Assembly (NCBI GenBank): GCA_001579985.1
Contig: LRSR01009584.1
Span: 1-64,000 of the forward strand
Direction: 5' to 3'
Origin: Hypsibius dujardini
Taxonomy: Eukaryota > Tardigrada > Eutardigrada > Parachela > Hypsibiidae
DNA: 64,000 nucleotides
Part shown: positions 34,510 to 44,199 of the stretch, one piece after another
Numbering within the stretch: position 1 is the first letter of the stretch
Layout: the number at the start of each line of letters is the position of its first letter
Notes under the pieces: generated by a model
The model's input: only the letters and a program-made list of their open reading frames with translations
What the model was told of the DNA's origin: nothing
Database searches by the model: none
Position numbers and translations under genes: made by a program

Positions 34510-35013
34510 TTAGCGGGAACTTTCTTTCCAAAAGAGCTGATGAAATGCCAGTGCACACAGGATGAAAGGCCTAACTTTTGCACATATAAAACATGCATCA
34601 AGAGGGTTCGGGGGGAGGAAGAGAGGGATAGAGTAGGACACACGGACTAACAAGCCTGGATGTGAAGTTTGAGATTGATGATTCGCACGGTGGAAAGAGG
34701 CACTTGATGTCGTAACACACAAGCCACATCTCCCGACTGCTGCACGAGACAGGCCCTGGACCAGAGGCATTTTAAAAGACTGGATGATAGGATGGGGTAA
34801 ACATATACGTTGAGATCCGGCTGATCTCCTTCTCGGCAAACCGATCGATAAGCTGGATTGCAGGCTTGCAGCTGCGGCGAGCTGTACACACTTTATGCGC
34901 ATTAACAATGCAGTGGTGATTTGTCGATTTCGTACATCATCCAGCTGCCGGATCCGGAGCAGGGAAAAGCGGATCCAGATGCTGCTGGACGCGCGCCGGA
35001 GCTGGGGAACCAT
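34510..35013 (-). CDS. Open frame of 167 codons, doubtful
   Basis: ATG at 35013. The product is rich in Arg, Ser and Leu (SLLRIRQLDDVRNRQITTAL) and poor in acidic residues. No membrane segment, domain or homology recognised. The DNA is GC-richer than its surroundings, and two other frames on the same strand are also partly open, so the openness may be compositional. A tag acceptor, donor or TATA box could not be fixed. The following 35020-36980 holds G-rich tracts (35260-35350) and nothing identifiable. Confidence 0.15.
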   Translation of the reverse strand: MVPQLRRASSSIWIRFSLLRIRQLDDVRNRQITTALLMRIKCVQLAAAASLQSSLSIGLPRRRSAGSQRICLPHPIIQSFKMPLVQGLSRAAVGRCGLCVTTSSASFHRANHQSQTSHPGLLVRVSYSIPLFLPPNPLDACFICAKVRPFILCALAFHQLFWKESSR

Positions 35014-36554
35014 GTGAGAGGATGTGCTGCACGCAGGAAAGTTTGATCATCGGGCGACACTACGAGAGGGAACTATTATTTTGTTTGGCAGTCGTCTCGT
35101 GCAAAGAAACATGGGCTGAAATAGTTACACACTGTGTGTAACATTCATAACTTTTTTTGCAACATTTCATCCCAAAATGTGCAAATTGAAGAAGCCCAAA
35201 CCCGAAGAGTTTTCTGATCGCACCCCGATTGGCAATTGAAAAAGGTGGATACTGATGGATGGGAATGGGAAGGAGTGGGTGGGTGGGAATGGGTGCGCTC
35301 TAGTGGGTTCGTGGGTGGGAGCGGTGAGCTCTTGGGCGGGCCCGTTTGTGGTGATTGTGATTGAATGAATGATGCATTAACAACAACGGCGCCTATACCC
35401 CAAGTATTTCTAATGTTTTAACGTTTGTCGCCCCAAATTTACGCATTGTTGAAGAAGCGTGGCGGCGTCTAAGCTTATTCAGTTGACTAACTCGTTGGTT
35501 GGCAGCTCATCCATTACCAGGCTTCTTATTCGCGAAGCGCACAAGGTTCCAGATCTCGCTTTGCTCGGCCACAGGTACGAAGATAAATGGAATACTGGAG
35601 ACAATCGTATTGAGATAATGCTGTCAATGTTGAGAGGATTCTGTGCAAGTGCTTCACGCGAGCACCGTTTCGGGCAGGCGGAGTACCAATCATTACCGCA
35701 TGTCTTTGTACATAATGTTCGAGACCGAATTGTCTTGACACAAATGTCAAATGGTATGAAATGTCTGTGGCTACGATATATCTGGGTACGAATTAAAAGG
35801 TAGGAAACATCTGGATGCGAATTATCAGGATACGATCAGTCCGGGCACGGAATTCACTTGCACTCGCAGGGTCAATAAATGCAACTGGATGGCAATATCC
35901 CACTTATTCACCCATAATCAACCACATTCGGGCTCATCAGATCATGTAAAATAGGCCAGGAATATACAAGCTCCTATTCCTCATTTGTTGCAGCGAGAGC
36001 ATTATATACTTACTACTTTTTGCTCCTACTATATATTTTGTCTGTCTTTAGGATGCATACAAAATCACCTTAATAATCGTAGAATTTTCCAAAAAATTGC
36101 TAGTGGAGCCATTCTGCACAGAAAAGCCTAACATTTTGCTACATAAACAAAAAATGAAATTATTGTAAAGTTCAATTTCTGATTACGTTTATTAATCAAA
36201 TTAACATTTTAAAATACCATTCCAAAAAAGGTGGCTGCGGCGCTATTTTGCTGTAGATATATAGTGCCATTTTTTAGAATAAATGTCTTTTTATATTCTT
36301 CTGATGGTGATGTTATTCCTCAGGTGAATCCATTTCAAAAAGGTTGCCCGCTGTGCTGGTTCTAGTTACAGTATTAGTTTCTGCTCTGCTGATTAGTGAT
36401 TATTATTTTAGAAAATTAAAACTATCGGTAAGAACCAATAATTTAAGAACTATGCGTCGTTTTTAAACCAGACAAATTACAACCCTATCATAGCAAAATA
36501 TGACTGAAAAAAAGAGTAGCATTAAACTGCGACTAGAAGAGTGTGCAGTATTAA

Positions 36555-36690
36555 ATTAGGACTGTTTTAGCCCTGCAAAGGAATGTTTACCGGAGCCACG
36601 TTTTGGCAAAGGCTATAAGTTTAGTGCTTGCTTGGCACGATCGGGACTGGGATCGTCTCCACTTTGTTTCATGTACAGTTTTCATATACA
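36555..36690. repeat. Diverged repeat, partner at 41540-41680
   Basis: Both carry TACCGGAGCCAC, GTGCTTGCTTGG or CTGCTTGCTTGG, ACGAT and GTCTCCAC in the same order and spacing. No ends or coding signal. Confidence 0.5.
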
Positions 36691-36984
36691 TATATCCCAC
36701 AGCAATAATTAAATTTTGAGTTATAATATATGATGTTCCAGCCTAAGGTCTTGGTTGAAATATTTTCAAATTTTATTAAAAGTACTCACTAATTTTTGTT
36801 TTGCTTTTGCAAAATTTCCGGATTTTTAATCTTATTTCTACTTCATTTATTTTCAACACTATTCCTAGATTCCTACATTTAGTTTTAAATTTATATTCTG
36901 CTCTTTGATCGAAGGACGAAGGAGCTGTTAGAATATTAACTTCGATGACGATTCTAGTATAAGAATTCATTGAATTCATTGAGG

Positions 36985-37021
36985 TTCCAGCCTGTTTTGA
37001 CTATGTTAAAACAGGCTGGAA
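36985..37021. repeat. Perfect 14-bp inverted repeat
   Basis: TTCCAGCCTGTTTT and its exact inverse AAAACAGGCTGGAA, 9 bp apart: a strong hairpin. Related GCCTGGAATC words recur at 37060, 37671 and 37774. Confidence 0.7.
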
Positions 37022-37072
37022 TCCAATCAAAATAGCTGAATGAAGAGACTGGAATGTTCCACGATTTCCAGC

Positions 37073-37365
37073 CTATATACGACACTGACTGACCTGACCT
37101 GAAAATATTTGATCGAGATTCGAGTTAAAGCGATAGGATGACGAAGTTTGGGAAGTTAAGCCGAAGAGATATGAGATCCCATTTCTGTTGTCGGCTTGCA
37201 GAGCAATCTGCGAAAAAAAAAAGAAAGCACGTTTCTTTACAAGTACTGAATCCAAACCTCTGCTGAAAATAACTTTTTAGCAATCTATAGGTTAAAATTT
37301 GAAGAGGGAACTTCACGTACCGAGCAGGCGAAGGCGATACGTTGTAAGCCGTTGGATCCAGCCAT
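37073..37365 (-). CDS. Possible small two-exon gene or 5' part of a larger one
   Basis: Exon 1 (37365-37321) reads MAGSNGLQRIAFACS and ends at a good donor (gtacgt). Exon 2 starts at 37207 after a pyrimidine tract and cgcag, in phase 0, and reads IALQADNRNGISYLFGL onward to a stop at 37073, giving 59 residues. A GT just after the IFS codons (about 37101) could also be a donor leading to further exons, which I could not find. No family recognised. Splice signals and residue mix look natural; the function is unknown. Confidence 0.35.
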
Positions 37366-37670
37366 CTTCCACACAGTAACAACAACAAAACAGGAACACG
37401 AATCTCTGATGTCTCATAGTACTAGTGCACACAAGATTTAATAACAAACTAATTGATAGCAATTTAGGCAAAATGAAATGATATTCATGAATGTTTAAGA
37501 GAACAAAAACAGCAGATTAGTATTTTCAACGCCAGGCGAAGCAAGACAAGTCTGAAATGAATTCCAAGTCTCAAACCAAGCCACGCGGTCTCCACACGGA
37601 ACTAATTTCCCGCGTCAGTTGGAAATTTTCAAGAGAGGTATCTTGCACGAGGCGGAAAATTTCGAAAGTA

Positions 37671-37800
37671 TAGCCTGTATTCTAGACTACATTACGACAA
37701 AAAGACAGGCTGAGCGCATCCAGCTTAGAAAAAGGCGGCTTCCAGCTCTTTTACAGGCTTATTATAGTGTTCAGCCTGGAATCTAGTCTGAGAGTTATCC
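37671..37800. repeat. Direct repeats around AGCCTG-TCTAG-CT
   Basis: AGCCTGTATTCTAGACTAC at about 37672 and AGCCTGGAATCTAGTCTGA at about 37775 point the same way, with further ACAGGCT words between. Possibly ends of two decayed elements. No superfamily assigned. Confidence 0.3.
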
Positions 37801-38157
37801 GTATGGACACGGCCTGGACAATCTGGAAGATGGCCGATCTGCACATCCCGAAGATGAACAAGTCCAGGAGTCACGGTCCGATGGAGCGCTGATTGTGAAT
37901 TAAATATAGCCAAACACTTTAAACTATGTGGGCTTTAAAGAAGATTATTCAAGTTACCCTTGTCTATTTTTTGGTCTCCAGTGATCATATGCATATGTAT
38001 TTATTCCATCTTCTTTTTTCCATATTTTGTCATCATATTTTATAAAAGCAAATTGATTTTGATCTAATTTTAACACAATAAAAAAAATGGTAAAATTCCC
38101 CGTCTTTTTTTAGTTTGGTGATTAATGTTCAAATGCCTGCAGCAACGCATCGAATTC

Positions 38158-38163
38158 TTTATT
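38158..38163 (-). terminator. Poly(A) signal of the 411-residue gene
   Basis: AATAAA on the minus strand, 12 bp after the stop codon: an unusually short 3' UTR. Confidence 0.6.
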
Positions 38164-38175
38164 GCTTTGGTGGGC

Positions 38176-39411
38176 TTATGGGGTTGGATCCCAAAATTGC
38201 TTCGGCAAACTTTTGAGTTCTTCCTGATTGTAGTAGGCAGGTGGATTCCATAAAGGATTGTTTTCTGGATTCTTGCGAGTTCTGAATGGGTTTGGGGGTT
38301 GGCATATGTTACGATCTTGTCTCTTGGTTACCCACTCGTTGAATTTTTCCTTGCTTTCCTTGCTGACATCACCATTGCTGCATTCCTCCCAGTCCAATAG
38401 GCGATGAAAATGCTTACAGAAGCAGCAATAAGAAAAATTTACAGTTAATTTTCTGCCGCGGTTGTCTTCATTTCCCCACATAGCCCTTAAGTAAGCCATA
38501 TAGAACCAACGAGATATGCGGTAGCCCCGAACGATTTCCATAGTCTTTTGGTTGCGGATCTGAATGTAGAAGCAACCGTGCTTGAAAATCTTCTTTTCCC
38601 AGTCCTCTTGGATTTCTCTTTTTAACGTTGGAATGTCAATATATAATTTTATTGTTTCAATGTCGGATTCAATGTTGGATAGATCAATGGTGCGACATTT
38701 TAACTCGGTCCCACTGTCCGTATCTCCCAGCTTGAAAAAGATATCGCAGCCGTGGGATTCTGGGTTGATCTTATGCTCGATGTCCGAAAAGAGTTCTCTT
38801 GTGCAGGCGTGTTCGTGAACCTTTGAGGACAAGTTATAATCCAACCGAAGGCCTACCTGGCTCAGTCCTTGCAGTAAATTGCTTTTTCGCTTTGGCTCCA
38901 GTTGAATAACGGAACCAGATGATAGTTTTTCTAGAACCTTTCTGAGAAGCTCGACAATTTGTTCCGCCTCATCGTCGAGCGGGATCGGGATCAGGATCGG
39001 GAAGTAATTATGTTTAATGATATCCTTATCCTTTTGTTCCAACGTCGAACGATCAACTTCGGCACGGTTTTTCAGCTTCTTTATAATTAGCGTTCCAGTA
39101 AATATTCCCTTTTCCTTCAGTATTTTCATTGTATCAGGAGAGAAGCCATTCTCTTTCTGCAGCCGGTTCAGTGCGAATTGAAGTCCTTCTTTTGTGGCGT
39201 TCTTTACCACATCAGAATAGTATTGCTGGTAATATAGAATACCCTCAATGAGCTCGTCTTTTAAGGCTTCTTTTCGGGTTTGGGCGAGTGGCATTTCTTC
39301 CAGGATTTGTTGAAGATCTCTATTCGTGAGTTTTGTATGTCCATTCGGTTTCTGAGGATTCTTCCGTCGCCGTAACTCTACCTCGGTATAAATCATTTTA
39401 CGATCAGACAT
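38176..39411 (-). CDS. Intronless 411-residue protein with a possible PD-(D/E)XK nuclease core
   Basis: No close family recognised. Residues 205-238 resemble a restriction-endonuclease-like core: ELFSDIEHK (possible helix A glutamate), then HGCDIFF with D223, then GTELKCR with E236 and K238. This gives D-x12-E-x-K, followed by predicted strands LYIDI and CFYIQIRNQ. Residues 328-336 (YCCFCKHFH) form a Cys/His cluster that could bind a metal. The C-terminus is Pro/Asn-rich (NPENNPLWNPPAYY). The N-terminal third is helical and charged. No signal peptide or membrane segment. Single exon with its own TATA box and poly(A) signal, isolated from other genes. The absence of introns amid intron-bearing neighbours could mean horizontal acquisition, a domesticated element or a retrocopy. 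The nuclease idea is inference from a short motif. That the frame is a gene is likely from its length and signals. Confidence 0.7.
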   Translation of the reverse strand: MSDRKMIYTEVELRRRKNPQKPNGHTKLTNRDLQQILEEMPLAQTRKEALKDELIEGILYYQQYYSDVVKNATKEGLQFALNRLQKENGFSPDTMKILKEKGIFTGTLIIKKLKNRAEVDRSTLEQKDKDIIKHNYFPILIPIPLDDEAEQIVELLRKVLEKLSSGSVIQLEPKRKSNLLQGLSQVGLRLDYNLSSKVHEHACTRELFSDIEHKINPESHGCDIFFKLGDTDSGTELKCRTIDLSNIESDIETIKLYIDIPTLKREIQEDWEKKIFKHGCFYIQIRNQKTMEIVRGYRISRWFYMAYLRAMWGNEDNRGRKLTVNFSYCCFCKHFHRLLDWEECSNGDVSKESKEKFNEWVTKRQDRNICQPPNPFRTRKNPENNPLWNPPAYYNQEELKSLPKQFWDPTP

Positions 39412-39477
39412 AATTAAAAAGTAGACACGTGTAGAATAGCGAGAATTTCTAACTATGCACTGCCTGGGCTATCTCTC

Positions 39478-39488
39478 TCTATATATAC
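39478..39488 (-). promoter_or_regulatory. TATA box of the 411-residue gene
   Basis: GTATATATAGAG on the minus strand, about 70 bp before the ATG. An initiator-like GCAGTGCA lies about 30 bp downstream near 39455, which would leave a 5' UTR of about 45 bases. 39500-40050 shows no gene. Confidence 0.5.
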
Positions 39489-40076
39489 ACCGTTCATCCT
39501 TCCGTAACAGTATTACAGTGCTCACGAGAAACCGGAAACGCACGCAGCAGCCCCCAGGAGGAAACTGACTCGATTTAATAGGTATGGTGTGACGAACGAT
39601 CGTTTCCGGCTCCGGAAGGATGTCCGCATCGTCATGTATCACGCAAGTTTTCTGGTGATTGAAACGGTGTATGACGCGACTGTTAAAATATGATTACGTA
39701 GAATTTACCCACCAGATGTATTAAATGGGTATTTCATCTCACTTTTTTCTGCGAGCAAAATGCTCGCAAGTTATTTTACGTTCTCTCCAAAATATCCAAA
39801 ACTAAACTTTCATTACCGGAAATTAGTAAGAAATATAACGTTTTTGCGCCACCAATTTTGATGTCGCCAGACACTCAACACAACAAATCACCATATTTTT
39901 TATCACTATACGCTCAAATTGGATGAACAAATTGAAGAAGCCAGGTATAAAAATTAACAACAATTAACAGACACTTCTTATCCTTTGATCGACCCCTGCA
40001 AATTGTTTCCGGAAAGTATTTAATTCAGATCAAATTTAAATTTAAATTTAAATTATTTTAACGTGCTCTTGTAGGA

Positions 40077-40140
40077 GATATATATATATTGTATAACATA
40101 TAATATACAATATTACATATATATATAATAATATATTAAA
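40077..40140. repeat. AT-rich palindromic microsatellite
   Basis: Runs of (TA)n around TTGTATAACATATAATATAC. No flanking element. Nothing else is recognised from 40140 to 40740. Confidence 0.7.
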
Positions 40141-40746
40141 TACTAGACTAATAACTAAAGCATGAACAACATATAATTGATTGTTTGTTTAAACCAAACT
40201 TAATTTGTTCAATCAATCAAGGCTTCATTACAATGTATGACCTGGTCAGGCGTCATTCATTTAATTTAATCCCAGTGCTTACTTGCATGAATTTTCCTAA
40301 AATGTTTCTTAAAATCATCAATTGACATCTTTTATTTATTTAAAAAACAATAATTTTTGGAATATTTGAGTAAGAGTGAAAAAAAAAATTGGGTTTTGTG
40401 AGACGCCCTGTTCTCCCTTCGAGAACCCGGAAGTCCTGTTGACCTTACGATATACGAGAATATACGAGTACTGCTTTTCGGAAATATTACTTGCACAAAA
40501 TATCGAGAGAAGCCAAGATCGAAAGACAATGAAAAGTAGACTGAATGAAAAGTTAGAAATCCAGGCGAGAATTCGAGTCTTGAACCGAGCTTCGAAGACC
40601 TATCCTTCTCGTACAGACATAGCTACAGTGTAAACAAGCGCATTCTTCAATTGACACGGAAACATCATTCGCACAAGACAAGAACGAGAACAACAGCATG
40701 AGAATTACAGTACGAGTACATGTGAGCAATATGTGGCACATGAGAA

Positions 40747-41241
40747 TCAACCTCGAAATATTGACCGGCAAATCACAACAACAAATACGAACGTCACATT
40801 TGTTAGGGCACAAATCAAACAATCAATGGTTGAATTGAATGGGAAACCCCGCGGAGCCTCTGGATTGTTATCATCATCTATTTCCTGTATCCCAACAGGA
40901 GATAAAAATAAATTCATAGTTTTTAAATTACGCTTCTCAATTCCTGCAAATAATCCCGCCATATCTTCCTTAAATAGTTTAGCATATTTCTCTATCGTCA
41001 AATTAGAATTGACAAAACTAATGCACTGCCAACGACATGTGACATCTTTTGAGTCTTCAATTTGCATTGGAAATAGCTTAAATTTAATGTAATTTAACTT
41101 TTTCATTTTTTCAATAAAACTATCTCCTAACAAAACCTGTGGTAAATCCCAAGAATCAACTAAGTCATAACTACCTATCACCTTCTTTAAACAAAAACAA
41201 TGAGATTTCGATAGATTTCTTGGATCAACATTTATTATCAT
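40747..41241 (-). CDS. Unrecognised open frame, 164 codons, possibly part of a broken gene
   Basis: The product (SWDLPQVLLGDSFIEKMKKL, DVTCRWQCISF, LTIEKYAKLFKEDM) has an even, protein-like composition despite AT-rich DNA. The segment immediately upstream on the same strand (about 41370-41255) also looks coding-like but is not continuous with it. No family recognised. It could be a decayed gene or one exon of an unknown gene. The hydrophobic end after ALTNVTF may not belong to the protein. Confidence 0.3.
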   Translation of the reverse strand: MIINVDPRNLSKSHCFCLKKVIGSYDLVDSWDLPQVLLGDSFIEKMKKLNYIKFKLFPMQIEDSKDVTCRWQCISFVNSNLTIEKYAKLFKEDMAGLFAGIEKRNLKTMNLFLSPVGIQEIDDDNNPEAPRGFPFNSTIDCLICALTNVTFVFVVVICRSIFRG

Positions 41242-42269
41242 GAATTCACCATTTTCTTCATGAATTTAGGGAAAGCTTCATCTTTGGCAATAATTCTATT
41301 TATCCAAAAAGTTCCTAGAGGGAAATATTTTTTAGAGGAAAAACGGATCAGGTAGGCGGAGCATCAAGGATTGTAAAAGGCTATTTAGAACGACTAAATG
41401 GTTGATCGGCAGTTATTTTTGTAACTCAACGAGTCACCTGTTTTTGACAAAATTTAGTGGATTGTGACAAACCTAACTTTTTGGGACGCATTAAAAGTCG
41501 AACAAATATTAGTGACAATATGTGTATCTGTCGTTTGGCCGTTCTCTCGTATAAAGAAACGCCTACCGGAGCCACTCTTTTGCAGAGATTATATGTAAGT
41601 TCACTGCTTGCTTGGGACGATTTTGAGACCGCGATTGTCTCCACCTTGTGTTATGAATATTTTCAATATTATATTGATGATTTATAGAATTGATTTAATT
41701 GACAATGCTATATATGTATTTTGTTTTCGAAACTTCCAAAGTCCGGAGAACGCTGAAATATTTATCGTTTCCCTGGTTTGGCTATGAAATGTGGGTAAAC
41801 ACTTTTAATTTCACGTACTTTGATACTGCCTCGCTCAAAATGCAATTTAGAATTGATGGACATTAGCAGAAATGTTTTCCCTACCAGAGGGTCACTCTCG
41901 AAGCTCGAGGGAGCTCTGGTCACTCTCGAAGCGGAAATTTCAAAGTGACATTCCTGTGACTCCCGTTCCATGACATCTAAACAGTTTCTGCTGATGAAAA
42001 ATCAATTTCAGATTGAATTTTGAGCGGAATGGTTTCCAGTAATTGTGAATCAAGCCTTGTCAAAAATCAAAGTTTCTACAATCAGAAGCAGGGAAGAGGA
42101 ATCTTCAAGTGTTTTCTGAACTTTTAAATATCACCAAGAAAGTTTTTGTATCATCACCGATGACATCAGTTTGTAAACCATCCCTAATACTGAACTCGAT
42201 TCCAAAAATAATATGGAAACATTTGGCCATCCCCTTCTAAGAATCGTTCCAATTTACCGGTCCAAGAAA

Positions 42270-43130
42270 TGGTACAAGTAGGTCATACCTGGGGGGGGGA
42301 GTAAGGGTCCGATCGGTTCTTCGGTCAATCAGCCAAAAAATAAAAGTTTCTATGCTAGTACAGCAAAGGAGATTCCAATCCAGACCATGGCGTATTGGAC
42401 TTTAGCAAAAGGGATCATCGAATACGCTAAGGGGGCAAATCAATTTGGGGGGAGGAGTTATTTTGTGGGGGAGGATTATTTTGGACTAGGCTACAAATCC
42501 CTCTCCCCTTACCCTTCCCCCTTTTTACCCCCTGTTGCTTTGCCGGTGTTGACTAAGGTCCCTTTGATAATTTTGGAAAGCCCAACTCTTCCGCAATATT
42601 CTAGTATAAAAACCCGAATGCGTTAAGGAGGAAAGAATCAATTTTTAGGGGGAAGAGTTTTTTCTTGGGGAGAGGTTATTTGGGTTCAGGCTACAAGTTT
42701 CCCTCCCCTGCCCCTTTGCCCTATTTGGCTATTTTTGCTTTTACAAGTGTTGACTTATGTCGTTTTAAGTAATAATAAATTTAATAATTTTGGAAAGCCC
42801 AATTGTTCCTCAATCATTTAGTATAAAAACCCCAACATGGGGAGATATGAGAAAATGGAAGTGAAGATAAAAGCGGGCGTTTTGGTTTTTAACTTCGCAC
42901 TCGTTCGGGCAATCTCCAATTTTAGGGTTTGAACTGTTTTGTGAAGAGAATATAATAAGGATTCTAGAATAATCAATCCGCATTTTATCGAGTTACAGGG
43001 CACCGGTCAACATCGAAAAATAGAAAAGGGGAGGGAGATAAATAAAAAATGAAAATTAGAAAAATAGAAAAGGGGAGGGGACAAAAAGGGAGACGGCGGG
43101 AACTAGTAGCCTAAGCCTTTATTTTGTGTG
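42270..43130 (+). repeat. Two R1 repeat bodies in tandem
   Basis: CTACAAATCCCTCTCCCCTT (42491) and CTACAAGTTTCCCTCCCCTG (42690) are each followed by a GTTGACT word and TTTGGAAAGCCCAA. Same family as 5360, 21540, 55480 and 56590. Poly(G) run at 42292. Confidence 0.5.
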
Positions 43131-43206
43131 GCGGGGTGATTCGTCTATGGTCGAAACTGTATAAAAAACTGTTGTGACATTGATTGGGCCTCTATGCAGT
43201 TCTAGG

Positions 43207-43323
43207 CCTGTTTATACTCTGGAGGAAATGCTCGCATGAGAGGTAAAACCTGACATCCAGAGAACGATCTCACGACTATTAACAACTCTTCCTATGTTGA
43301 GAATCTCACAGAGTATAAACAGG
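43207..43323. mobile_element. Small MITE, 117 bp
   Basis: Perfect 15-bp terminal inverted repeats, CCTGTTTATACTCTG and CAGAGTATAAACAGG. The surrounding stretch is absent from the right copy of the duplication. Target duplication unclear. Confidence 0.6.
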
Positions 43324-44199
43324 GTTGTGCGATCGCGCGTGCGGTCTCAAATCAGATTGCGTACGCGATGTTTTTCAAACGTCTCACCGCTGTACGATAT
43401 ATCAGGGCTTTTACCGAGAATTCCCTCAACGAATCACCCAACAGCTCGTACCATGCTCGATTCCACATGATAGTGAACTCTTCAAAGGTCACACCGGCAT
43501 TTCCATTTGCAGATTTGGCATTTGACAAGTCAAGTGCAACAGGAGGTACAAGCATCTGCAGTATTAAATTCTTTGGAAATTACAAGGTGCGCCCTCTTAA
43601 TTATTAAACAGCTAATGAAGATCCTCCTCATTCTCCGGAAGAATATCCAATCATATAAAGTGCCTGCGTCGCATCACGTATACAGAATCCTCATGTGGTA
43701 TGATTATTAGCTCTAATATCATCCTTCCGTTACAAGTGACGTTAATTGGCACATTATCAAGCGGCTCAAGCTGTTTTCACCTGTTTGCACGCGTTATAAG
43801 ATACTCGATACGTGTCACGTATTTTGTCCCAATAGAAGTGATCGTCGCCAACTATTTCGGCAGGGATTGGATCTGCAACACGAATTACGCATTGCTTTCG
43901 CAATTTACAGCTCTGTGTGTTCAGGCTTGCGATAATGCAGTTGACTCATCCCAAGTACTTGTCAATGTACGTACATATCTATCCTATACTCCTGTGTTTT
44001 TTCGGATTTTTGCGATTCAAGCGTACATATATGTAATAAGAGGATAATCATCAACACATCCAAAATGCTTTCATAATTTCGACCAATAAAAACAGCCAAT
44101 TGTAAGGACCATTTATGACCAGAAGATTTAAATTAAAATATAATATAATTGTTTGACTTATTTTCCCGTTTGTATTTGCTGCAAACGAAACAAACAAAA

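Noticed and set aside
35459-35803. 114-codon plus-strand frame
   Set aside because: Begins with GTG, no splice or promoter context, no homology recognised.
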